Of a DNA stretch of 64,000 bases, positions 7,354-14,351 are shown piece by piece. The notes below the pieces were generated by a model. That model had not been told where the DNA came from, searched no databases, and saw only the letters and a list, made by a program, of their open reading frames with translations. Both the position numbers and the translations under genes were made by a program. This DNA comes from Pseudoalteromonas sp. N1230-9. GTDB lineage: Bacteria; Pseudomonadota; Gammaproteobacteria; Enterobacterales; Alteromonadaceae. The stretch is taken from contig NZ_CP090419.1 of assembly GCF_032716425.1 (NCBI RefSeq), forward strand, positions 3,226,001 through 3,290,000, written 5' to 3'. Positions within the stretch are counted from its first letter, which is position 1. The number at the start of each line of letters is the position of its first letter.

Positions 7354-8484
7354 TTAGGTAATTATTTCCGAACGTGAAAGCTTAGTTAATTGTTCTATGT
7401 CTATGCTATCGCCATTAATTAATAGCTCTAAAAATTCCATCTGATTACATTGATATCGCTGCTTATAGATATATTTTTTATTTATAATTTCAAATAAATC
7501 AAAGACGACACTTCCTAGATACATTTCATTTTTATCTCTGTCCCAGCCCATCTGATCACCGAACTGTACTTGTAGTGTAATATTACTGTTTTTTGCAGAG
7601 AAATTATCACCCATTTTAAACTTTAATATCGGCCCCTGAGTCCAGACCATATAACCTTTTTTATCTTTTTTACGTTCTTCGTATTTTATATCAAGTGCAT
7701 CTCTGAAAGCGTATGGCACATTAAAATACCAGTGATCATTATTTAATGTTCCTTTGCTTAATGTAGAGTTGTAATAAACCGTAGGATAAAGAGCTAAGTC
7801 CCTTTTTATTTTTGTTTTACCACCATTGGGCCACATTGCTTTTAAATACTTTAGCGTTGCGCTTTCTAAAAATTTAAATTCTATATCCTGATTTCCCAGT
7901 AACTCTTTGCACCATATAAACAAACGATCAGCAGCCGTGTTTAAGTAGCTATATGATATGACTGATTTCTTTCCTTTATGCCGAACGACCCAATTTTTAG
8001 TACGCTTTATTGTGACTTCTTTATAATCACCTGTTATTTCATCAATCTCTGGTTCAGTTCTAAACTCCTCAAAACAGATTTGTAGTTCAGGGAGCTTTTT
8101 AGGATTACCATTTTTAAACCGTGCGTAAATTGATAAGTCTTTTGTACTTTCGGTCAATTCTATTAGCCATTTTTCAACAGGAAAATGTGGTGTTATCGCA
8201 TTTTTTATGTCTAGTAGTGTTTGCTGTGGCTCTACCTTTGGTAGCTGGTTTACCTCGGACGCTCTATTTTTTGTTAGCTCACCATTCTCAGCAATAACTT
8301 GTATTCGTTCCATTAGGAATGTCTTTAAGGCGTTAGTTGCATAACACTTAGCTCTTACTTTATTGCCGTTGATACTTATTGGCCCTAAAATACGAGGCTG
8401 ACCACTCATGCTACCACCGTTATAGATTACGTTTATTTTCTGCTTTGTATCAATTGCTTTCTGAATTAACTGTTCCGCTTCCAT
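7354..8484 (-). CDS. WYL-like N-terminal domain protein of unknown role
   Basis: The first 65 residues (KINVIYNGGSMSGQPRILGP followed by VRAKCYATNALKTFLMERIQVI) have the beta-rich pattern of a WYL-type ligand-sensing domain. There is no helix-turn-helix in front of it. The remaining 300 residues match nothing I recognise. Stand-alone WYL-like domains often occur in defence and stress-linked proteins, so a phage accessory role is possible but unproven. The ATG at 8482-8484 is preferred over the ATG 6 nt upstream because AAGGG sits at the right distance. Confidence 0.65.
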   Translation of the reverse strand: MEAEQLIQKAIDTKQKINVIYNGGSMSGQPRILGPISINGNKVRAKCYATNALKTFLMERIQVIAENGELTKNRASEVNQLPKVEPQQTLLDIKNAITPHFPVEKWLIELTESTKDLSIYARFKNGNPKKLPELQICFEEFRTEPEIDEITGDYKEVTIKRTKNWVVRHKGKKSVISYSYLNTAADRLFIWCKELLGNQDIEFKFLESATLKYLKAMWPNGGKTKIKRDLALYPTVYYNSTLSKGTLNNDHWYFNVPYAFRDALDIKYEERKKDKKGYMVWTQGPILKFKMGDNFSAKNSNITLQVQFGDQMGWDRDKNEMYLGSVVFDLFEIINKKYIYKQRYQCNQMEFLELLINGDSIDIEQLTKLSRSEIIT

Positions 8485-8523
8485 GATCATCCCTTTACCA
8501 CTAAAACCTTAGATTAAGCTAGC

Positions 8524-8564
8524 GTTCATTTTTCAACAAGCTGAGGATTTATACAGGTATTAAA
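8524..8564 (+). repeat. 41-bp direct repeat, left copy
   Basis: Aligns without gaps to 9560-9600 with 34 of 41 identities; the shared core includes ACAAGCTG and TACAGG. The two copies flank the lipoprotein gene and its upstream region. Confidence 0.8.
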
Positions 8565-8590
8565 AAACCCGCGACTCGCGGGCTTCTTTA
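8562..8590. terminator. Terminator of the lipoprotein gene
   Basis: A compact GC-rich hairpin (ACCCGCG/CGCGGGC) with A tracts on its left gives a U tract for leftward transcription. It lies just after the stop of the lipoprotein gene. Confidence 0.75.
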
Positions 8591-8592
8591 TA

Positions 8593-9393
8593 TTAAAAGG
8601 ACTTTATGACCCTTTTATCATCCTTACCATAGTAAACCTCACCACCAAGCACTTCACCATAGAAGATACCTTCACCCTCATCTAACCTAACAAATTTAAA
8701 GTAAAACATTGCAGGTAACTCTCGGTCGATTCTCCCTCTTGAATTTTTCTTTTTTTGTAAGAATACTTTGGCTTTTTCAGGTGCCATTTTTAAATCGCCA
8801 ATAACCTCTGGGTTAGTTAAATAAAGCTTAAATTCCCGCGGAAACTTATTCTTTGGCATGCGAATGTGATCTTGTTTAAAACGATAGCTTGTAGTTGATG
8901 ATAACGACTCTAACGGGAATTCTCCTTTGTCAAAATCGTATTTACCAAAATCCCATTCCGTAAAGAGTTTATGCACTCTCGTTTCATCAAAGTTATTTGT
9001 ATCTTGCTTTATCCTTTCAACAGCTTCAGCTTTTTTACTTGCAAGCTCAAATTCATCATTTCTATATTTTTTGTATGTCTTTGGATAATAAACCTTCATT
9101 AAGTCTGTAGCACTTTGTTCGTAAGAGAAGTACTTAGACATTTTTCGGTATGCCGTAAAAAAGTATTCCCAATTATATCCATCGTCATATGCGTCTTGAT
9201 ATTTATCATTTATTTTTGAAGGAGATACTTCAGCTAGTACATCATCAGATACTTTCTCGCTTTGGATGTCAGATTTACCCCAGATAAATTCTGATATTGG
9301 CCCCCTTTCCGCTCCATCTGGAGGTGATGGCAATGTTGTTTTACAAGCAGTGACAAAAAAGATGCTCAATACCAAGGCAACCGATTTACTCAC
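8593..9393 (-). CDS. Prophage-encoded lipoprotein
   Basis: The N-terminus is a lipoprotein signal with lipobox VTAC at residues 14-17 (Cys17), so the mature 250 residues should be lipid-anchored and outside the cytoplasm. The rest is highly charged, Lys/Asp/Glu-rich, with no repeats or enzyme motif I recognise. It has its own terminator and upstream region and is bracketed by 41-bp direct repeats, as an independent accessory (moron) unit. Prophage lipoproteins often alter the lysogen surface or block superinfection; this is only a possibility here. Confidence 0.75.
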   Translation of the reverse strand: MSKSVALVLSIFFVTACKTTLPSPPDGAERGPISEFIWGKSDIQSEKVSDDVLAEVSPSKINDKYQDAYDDGYNWEYFFTAYRKMSKYFSYEQSATDLMKVYYPKTYKKYRNDEFELASKKAEAVERIKQDTNNFDETRVHKLFTEWDFGKYDFDKGEFPLESLSSTTSYRFKQDHIRMPKNKFPREFKLYLTNPEVIGDLKMAPEKAKVFLQKKKNSRGRIDRELPAMFYFKFVRLDEGEGIFYGEVLGGEVYYGKDDKRVIKSF

Positions 9394-9559
9394 GTTATTA
9401 CTCCTATGTAAGTTTATTTATAATTTTTAAAAGCCAAAGGCGATAGGAAAAACTTTTTAGTCTTTCAAAGTGACAAGCAAACTTTATGAAACACAAACTA
9501 TATTCTTAGTGAAAAATAAAACGCCACTCCTTTTCAGCTACCTAATAGATTAAGTTTTT

Positions 9560-9600
9560 GTTCAGCTTTCGACAAGCTGGTGATTTGTACAGGCATTAAA
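9560..9600 (+). repeat. 41-bp direct repeat, right copy
   Basis: The partner of 8524-8564. It lies in the 300-bp gap between the divergent lipoprotein and AHH genes. The rest of that gap (9394-9694) is AT-rich and presumably holds both promoters; I see nothing else in it. Confidence 0.8.
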
Positions 9601-9694
9601 CCTGAGTGCCAACTCAGATATACCCTTGTCTATATTTGCTTCAATTATCATATTCTGAAAGAATATAGGTACACGTTATTTAAAAGGATTTATA

Positions 9695-10291
9695 ATGCGC
9701 CAACCATACGAGGAAGTAACGGTTCAAGAACTTGAACAAGATATTCTGACCGTTACTGGTGACCCAGTTCATGCCAAAGCCAAGGCTCAAGCCTTTTCTA
9801 TTTACTACCGCAATGTTGTTATTGATTCAGTACGATTTCGCCAAGGGCGCATTACTGAAGATGATTTAAAATACTCTCGCTCTATACAATGGGAGCACAT
9901 GAAGTCCCATTCAAAGAAACTTGCTGAAAACATGAAAAAGGCAGGCAGAGGTAAACGACTAGGTAATACTGCTGCTCACCATATTGTCTCTTGGAACGAC
10001 CAACGAGCTGGTAGAGCAAGATTGCGCTTAGCAGCATTCGGGATTGATATTGATAACGAAGCAAATGGGGTTTACTTACCGCTTCATAAAGCACATGTGC
10101 CAATGAAGTCTCTACCTAATGCCTATGCCCACAGTACAATACACACTGAAAAATATTACTTAAATGTCGAATTTTTAATTGAAGAATCAGTCATGGAAGG
10201 TTTGGGGCACAGAGGTATTATAGATACACTAAGAGACATAGCCGATGACCTTGAAGATGGTCAGTTTCCTTTAAAGTCTTTAATTGAATAA
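9695..10291 (+). CDS. AHH-family nuclease toxin
   Basis: The 198-residue protein has the AHH signature of the HNH/endonuclease-VII toxin group. AAHHIVSW (about residues 92-99) is followed by a helix and the strand NGVYLP, then HST-H-TEKYY with further histidines. The N-terminal 90 residues are helical and there is no secretion signal, Rhs repeat, PAAR or other delivery domain. It is followed 19 bp later by an Imm11-like gene, giving a toxin-immunity pair. Known AHH proteins are tail domains of large polymorphic toxins; this one stands alone in a prophage. Confidence 0.8.
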   Translation: MRQPYEEVTVQELEQDILTVTGDPVHAKAKAQAFSIYYRNVVIDSVRFRQGRITEDDLKYSRSIQWEHMKSHSKKLAENMKKAGRGKRLGNTAAHHIVSWNDQRAGRARLRLAAFGIDIDNEANGVYLPLHKAHVPMKSLPNAYAHSTIHTEKYYLNVEFLIEESVMEGLGHRGIIDTLRDIADDLEDGQFPLKSLIE

Positions 10292-10310
10292 CCAGTAGCA
10301 GAGTATTTAA

Positions 10311-10901
10311 ATGCCAAATATAGATAAAGTTTATCGTTTCGTTATCGACCCAGATAAATACCTTTACTTAAATGAAACAGGCTTTGAACAAACCATGCAG
10401 CTTACCGAGGGCCAGCTTCTTACCTTTGATGGCTCTTCAATGCGTGATAACTGGCGCACTTTAGGTATTAACTGGCTAATTCATGAATCAAATAATGATT
10501 TAGGCCTAGAGATTCCAGACATTGCAGGTTTGGGTGCAACCTCTTTTGTTCTATCACAAAAAGCTAAAACAATTTTAGAGCCCTATTTAGGCGACAACGT
10601 TGAATATTTAGAATGCGATTTAAATGGTGAGCTTTGGTTTGCTATGAATGTAGTAGGGTTTGAGGATGCGGTAGACCACGAACTTACTGAATTTAACTAT
10701 AATAGACGCGGCCAAATTAGTAGAACAAGACGCTTTAAGCGCTTAGTGATGGACAAAAAGAGAATCAATAACTCAGCTATCTTTAGAACCAAAGAGACAA
10801 CGCTTAGGTACTTTACTACTGACGCTGAAAATAGCTTCTACCGATTAGTTAAAGAAAATAACTTAACAGGTTTAGAGTTTACAGAGGTTGAGGCAAGATA
10901 G
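10311..10901 (+). CDS. Imm11/DUF1629-family immunity protein
   Basis: The 196-residue protein matches the Imm11 (DUF1629) layout. A central FVLSQKAKTILEPYLGD segment precedes LECDLNGELWFAMNVVG, then a strand-rich part, and the family-typical end NNLTGLEFTEV. Its gene follows the AHH toxin by 19 bp on the same strand and ends in a terminator, so it is the likely cognate immunity. Direct toxin binding is inferred from context. Confidence 0.75.
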   Translation: MPNIDKVYRFVIDPDKYLYLNETGFEQTMQLTEGQLLTFDGSSMRDNWRTLGINWLIHESNNDLGLEIPDIAGLGATSFVLSQKAKTILEPYLGDNVEYLECDLNGELWFAMNVVGFEDAVDHELTEFNYNRRGQISRTRRFKRLVMDKKRINNSAIFRTKETTLRYFTTDAENSFYRLVKENNLTGLEFTEVEAR

Positions 10902-10936
10902 TGTTTATTATCTTAAAGTGATTGATTTATAAAATT

Positions 10937-10964
10937 AAAAAACCCGCTAAGTGCGGGTTTGTTT
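10937..10964 (+). terminator. Terminator of the AHH-Imm11 pair
   Basis: A hairpin with the stem AAACCCGC/GCGGGTTT, a 5-nt loop and a short T tract, between convergent genes. Confidence 0.75.
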
Positions 10965-10982
10965 ATATGTGCTTGTCTTAAG

Positions 10983-11180
10983 TTATAAGAAATAATCATC
11001 AGATACAAATTTATCTAATATTAAAGCAGCGGCTATAACTCCGCTAATAGACCAAACAATATCGGCTCCGTAAAAAAGAACAAATGAAGCAGGAACTCCA
11101 ACGAGCATAGGTAATTCTTTATTTCTAAAAAATAGTGAAGTAGCAAAGACTGCAATCAAGGTAATTAAAAAAACTGACAT
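10983..11180 (-). CDS. Small two-TM membrane protein
   Basis: The 65-residue protein has two hydrophobic helices (residues about 3-17 and 24-57, interrupted by RNKELP and D) and a short acidic end SDDYFL. An A/T-rich leader precedes an AAGGAAAATAA ribosome site. It resembles the small inner-membrane proteins found in phage accessory regions, but no family is recognised. It could be a holin-like or superinfection-exclusion protein; nothing visible decides this. Confidence 0.55.
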   Translation of the reverse strand: MSVFLITLIAVFATSLFFRNKELPMLVGVPASFVLFYGADIVWSISGVIAAALILDKFVSDDYFL

Positions 11181-11290
11181 TTATTTTCCTTATGGTTATT
11201 TAAAAAAACCATTAGGCCTATTGCAAAAAAAACTTTCCATATAAAAGTGAATATTTACCAAAATACTTCGTTTTCATAGCTTTCAAGCAG

Positions 11291-11320
11291 AAAAAAAGCC
11301 CGCTTTTAGCGGGCTCTTTA
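11291..11320 (-). terminator. Terminator of the three-gene module
   Basis: Stem AGCCCGCT/AGCGGGCT with a seven-base A tract on its left, giving U7 for leftward transcription. It is placed just after the last gene of the module. Confidence 0.85.
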
Positions 11321-11332
11321 TTTTGTAGTTGC

Positions 11333-12031
11333 TTATCTATTTTTATAATACTCTTTAGTATAAGCGGTTAGCTGTTCATGTATTTTTAGTGCAATAGGGT
11401 CAACTTCATCTTTTGTTGACTCTGCACCATTTTGAGTTGCTGCAGCAACCTCTTGAGGTAAAAAGCGGGCCTTACCAATATTACTTGCTTGAGCTTTTAA
11501 ATATTCTTCTGTAACAGAACTAGGGTTATCACGTTTACTTCTTTCCAAATAGTTAAATACCATTTTTTGAAATTCAGTATGCTTTTCTTCTCCTGATGGC
11601 CATGTATCCCAATCTATTAATTTAATACCAACAGAAAGAAAAACTTCAATGACAAATGTGGCACAGGTGAAGCCTATTGATTGATCATAGTTTTCATTCA
11701 GCAAACCAGTCTCTGCATCTAAACAATAGATACCATGATCTAATCCATATCGAATTTTCGAGTCTTTATTTTTTTCCGCTATCTGCTGAATAGATGCAAG
11801 AATCACTTGTTTTCTAATTGGGTGAAATGAACTCCCAAGATCTAGCCACATAAATTTATCTGTTGGCTTCTCTAACAGAGGGCTTTTATGAGCACCAACA
11901 TGTAACAACATTACATCTTCATACTGGAATAGAATAGCAATGTGATTTTGCTCACCCTCATACTGTGATAAAGCAACTCCTACACTGTCAACATTAGCAA
12001 AATCATTTATATTTGGTGTATGTAACTGCAT
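11333..12031 (-). CDS. Putative permuted papain-like (NlpC/LRAT-fold) protein
   Basis: A 232-residue protein with a His-containing strand (MLLHVGAHKS, residues about 44-53) followed later by a Cys at the start of a helix (GFTCATFVIEVF, about 127-138). That His-first, Cys-second order is the hallmark of permuted NlpC/P60-LRAT enzymes, where catalysis uses the Cys and His. A helical C-terminal tail of about 80 residues follows. There is no signal peptide. It is the last gene of a three-gene leftward module. Activity as a protease, acyltransferase or amidase is not distinguishable, and the fold call rests on motifs only. Confidence 0.55.
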   Translation of the reverse strand: MQLHTPNINDFANVDSVGVALSQYEGEQNHIAILFQYEDVMLLHVGAHKSPLLEKPTDKFMWLDLGSSFHPIRKQVILASIQQIAEKNKDSKIRYGLDHGIYCLDAETGLLNENYDQSIGFTCATFVIEVFLSVGIKLIDWDTWPSGEEKHTEFQKMVFNYLERSKRDNPSSVTEEYLKAQASNIGKARFLPQEVAAATQNGAESTKDEVDPIALKIHEQLTAYTKEYYKNR

Positions 12032-12039
12032 TTATAATA

Positions 12040-12624
12040 CTAAACTAATCCCTGTAAAATTTCGTCTGCATCTAAACCTTGATTTGATAAATGCTCTTTT
12101 ACTAAATATACACTTAACTGCCAATGTTCTAATTTATGACTTGCAGGGTAAGTGGCACTAATAAAAGCAACCATTGCGGCACTGCTTAACTTACTAAACT
12201 CCATTTCAGAAAGAATAGCATCAACTAAGTCATACTTTTTTTCAGAAAACAGTTGTTTTATACCTGATATTAATGGCAATAATTGCTTAGCGGTTTCAGC
12301 TTCTCTTGATGTTTCATAAAATGATTTTAACCAAGGGAGTGAATTTGTAGCTTCACTATAAACAACAACTTTTTTCTTCTCACGTTTGAAAGTCAGCTCA
12401 ACGCCAGAATGGTATTTATGTTGTACTGAGGTTAAATTTTCAGTTGCTTGAGTGTTACCTACAAAAAAAACTCCAGCAACAGCTAACGCATTGACAATTA
12501 ATATCTTATCAACTGCAGATGGCTTCTGGGTCAAGGGCTTTGTATAACTTTGGCTTAATACACCATTGGAAAAAGTCTCTTGCCTTAGCGTTGGCGTCAT
12601 ATAAAAATTTTTCTGCTGTATCAT
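12040..12624 (-). CDS. Membrane-anchored protein of the TIGR04255 module
   Basis: A 194-residue protein with one hydrophobic helix near residues 37-54 (ILIVNALAVAGVFFVG) and a soluble, mostly helical remainder. The start at 12622-12624 is chosen because GGAG lies 9 nt upstream. It makes this gene overlap the preceding TIGR04255-like gene by 116 nt in another frame. A TTG at 12532-12534 would cut the overlap to 26 nt but lacks a ribosome site. It ends 8 nt before the papain-like gene. No family is recognised; a role anchoring a complex to the membrane is inferred from the helix and the operon. Confidence 0.6.
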   Translation of the reverse strand: MIQQKNFYMTPTLRQETFSNGVLSQSYTKPLTQKPSAVDKILIVNALAVAGVFFVGNTQATENLTSVQHKYHSGVELTFKREKKKVVVYSEATNSLPWLKSFYETSREAETAKQLLPLISGIKQLFSEKKYDLVDAILSEMEFSKLSSAAMVAFISATYPASHKLEHWQLSVYLVKEHLSNQGLDADEILQGLV

Positions 12625-13297
12625 AGTCAAACACTCCATCAATATAGAAATCACTATCAATTAAAAAGCATTGCTCTTTAGTCTCTGCGTGACTCACAAT
12701 TCCATAATTTGCATTCATTCTTGCATTTTTACCAATACTTTCTAATTTAATTGTAAAACCAGACTGTATACCTAGAATGCTAGCAGATAAGTCCTCATCT
12801 GCAAAAACAGCCACTAAAGGCTCTTTAATCAGCTCATGCCATCCAACATCCGTCAAATTATCATTTAACACGCTTCGTTGAATTACATCTTTGTAGCGTA
12901 AACCTACTTTGCTAATTGGATTAACTGAATACAATTGTTTTAGACTGTTATAAACACAAAAAAAGTAATCAAAAAAATCTTCTTTTGACTGATAGTTAGA
13001 TGTTGCACACGTAATCGAATCTGATTCAACCATTACTTGAACCGACTCATCCAAAGATGAAAACTCGTACACTATCCCTTCACTTTTACCAATTGCCTGA
13101 CTGTCGGTATTTAGCTCAACAGTTAGGCTTTTACCCCTTTTAAATAGAGGTAACTTCTTCTTTACTGAGTCATGTAATTTAACAAGCAAATCAGCGCTAT
13201 CCATATCATCTATTGGCGAGATAAAATTAAACTTACAAATTACTTCAATTAACGGATTTTTATTAAATTTTATTCTAGGTTTTTGTTCAAAAGGCAT
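12509..13297 (-). CDS. TIGR04255-family protein
   Basis: A 262-residue protein with the features of the sporadically distributed TIGR04255 family. NPLIEVICKFNF near the N-terminus is followed by GLRYKDVIQ in the middle and a C-terminal AKARDFFQWCI helix. AAGGGAG lies 11 nt before the ATG. TIGR04255 genes are scattered among bacteria and often sit beside unrelated accessory genes in mobile islands; their biochemical role is not established to my knowledge. Here it leads a three-gene operon between the phage repressor region and the host dusA promoter. Confidence 0.7.
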   Translation of the reverse strand: MPFEQKPRIKFNKNPLIEVICKFNFISPIDDMDSADLLVKLHDSVKKKLPLFKRGKSLTVELNTDSQAIGKSEGIVYEFSSLDESVQVMVESDSITCATSNYQSKEDFFDYFFCVYNSLKQLYSVNPISKVGLRYKDVIQRSVLNDNLTDVGWHELIKEPLVAVFADEDLSASILGIQSGFTIKLESIGKNARMNANYGIVSHAETKEQCFLIDSDFYIDGVFDYDTAEKFLYDANAKARDFFQWCIKPKLYKALDPEAICS

Positions 13298-13407
13298 TCT
13301 ATTTATTAACTCCCTTTAAGTGGGATCGCATTTTACTTACAATAGCATTTATTATCAATATCGATAAAGAAATATACAAAATAATTAAAGTTGGAAGCTA
13401 AATATAC

Positions 13408-13445
13408 ATCCCCCCTCAATTTTAATCGTCCCCCAATAGTCCCCC
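13408..13445. repeat. Repeated GTCCCCC motifs near attR
   Basis: GTCCCCC occurs at 13428-13434 and 13439-13445, 11 bp apart, with a third C run at 13409-13415. They lie 35-70 bp inside the prophage from the dusA junction. Phased short direct repeats at this distance resemble integrase arm-type sites; this is inferred. Confidence 0.5.
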
Positions 13446-13468
13446 ACACATCGATTCAAGCCTTTGTT

Positions 13469-13537
13469 TTATTGATTGTCAGTCCAATCTAACATGGGTG
13501 CCACGGAAAAACGGCGGTTTAATGTCGTTGTGCTCAT
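13469..13537 (-). pseudogene. dusA: 5' fragment of dusA left at the phage junction (attR)
   Basis: The start ATG at 13535-13537 follows AAAGGGG at 9 nt. The frame encodes MSTTTLN, then RRFSVAPMLDWTD, the diagnostic N-terminus of tRNA-dihydrouridine synthase A. It diverges after Asp20 and stops two codons later (NQ-stop). The rest of dusA must be on the far side of the prophage. The dusA 5' end is a known integration target of genomic islands and phages, whose insertion usually rebuilds a working dusA at the other end. The neighbouring zur gene also fits, since zur and dusA are close in other gammaproteobacteria. Confidence 0.92.
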
Positions 13538-13658
13538 AACATGGCCCCTTTAAAGATCAATGCATTTACTTGCAACTTAAATTACCTAATACGATTAACG
13601 CTTAATATAGCGATGACACATACCCTTTAGGTATGCACCGAAATGAAAAATTGCGACC

Positions 13659-13667
13659 ATTATACCA
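13659..13667 (-). promoter_or_regulatory. Retained dusA promoter (extended -10)
   Basis: On the minus strand the sequence TGGTATAAT is a perfect -10 with the extended TG element, about 120 nt before the dusA ATG. No good -35 is seen, as is usual with extended -10 promoters. After integration it would transcribe the dusA fragment and then the prophage module that starts at 13297. No clear intrinsic terminator is visible between. Confidence 0.65.
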
Positions 13668-13773
13668 CCGAAGCTGGCTCGCGGCATGGCTTAATCGAAG
13701 ATCAGATGATGAAAAGAGGCGAAGAAGTGTACTGCAATCTCACTTCTTTGAAGAATAAGGTAAAATGTAAAGG

Positions 13774-14253
13774 CTACATTTTTACTTTACTAAGAAGGTG
13801 TTCAAGGTTTTGTCCCGTAAGCTCCAAAACAGTGATTTCAAGTTCTTTATAATCCTCATTTTTCAGATTAACTAATTTAGCTCCCACTGCAATGCGAGCA
13901 ATTTTCTGAACAGGGTCTATTTCTACAATTTCAATGGATGCATGTGTATCATGATCTTTTGACTGTACGTAATACTCGCTAAAGAAAGTACCATCAGCAC
14001 GTACATTTGGGTTGCTATCGGAGACAGACTGCAAAAGCGTGCCCTTTTTAAGATCACTTTTGCGAATAGAAAAGCTGTATTCAGCCACATTAGCGTGGCC
14101 AACAATGACTGTAACAGCGCTCTCCCCATTAATTTTGAAATCGTGATCAGTTACTTCAATCACTTTTAGCTTACCACTATCATAGGTTGGCTCCATGCAA
14201 GCGCCCAAGCTAAAGATCAGAAAAATGGATAAAACAACATTTTTAATTAGCAT
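13774..14253 (-). CDS. Lipoprotein of unknown function
   Basis: The ATG at 14251-14253 has AAGGA 7 nt upstream, so the longer upstream frame is not used. A signal sequence ends in lipobox LGAC (residues about 15-18), so the mature protein is lipid-anchored. The 140-residue mature part is beta-rich, with no motif I recognise. It lies in host DNA between the dusA promoter and the MarC-family gene, on its own. Confidence 0.7.
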   Translation of the reverse strand: MLIKNVVLSIFLIFSLGACMEPTYDSGKLKVIEVTDHDFKINGESAVTVIVGHANVAEYSFSIRKSDLKKGTLLQSVSDSNPNVRADGTFFSEYYVQSKDHDTHASIEIVEIDPVQKIARIAVGAKLVNLKNEDYKELEITVLELTGQNLEHLLSKVKM

Positions 14254-14351
14254 TCTTTGTTCCTTAAATTTTATATTGCCTTCCTTTAAGTTAGATAAAA
14301 GAAGGCAATAATTCAAAATTTAAATCACTGAAAATGCACTTTAAATTTAAA

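Larger units (their letters stand above)
1..13480. mobile_element. Right part of a prophage integrated in the 5' end of dusA
   Basis: Phage genes run from the window edge to the dusA fragment: a gpA-type rolling-circle endonuclease, exonuclease, adenine methyltransferase, PrtN-like and Cro-like regulators and a CI repressor with operators. Accessory genes fill the space between CI and the host junction. The junction is placed near 13,478-13,480, where the dusA reading frame stops resembling DusA after the motif APMLDWTD. No integrase, capsid or tail gene is seen here, so these must lie to the left or be missing. The replication gene and regulators suggest a P2-related (gpA) phage, but this is inferred from one end only. 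Confidence 0.85.

Noticed and set aside
13643..13852. Rightward 69-codon frame between dusA and the lipoprotein gene
   Set aside because: No ribosome site, it overlaps the dusA promoter and the opposite gene, and its composition is unlike its neighbours.
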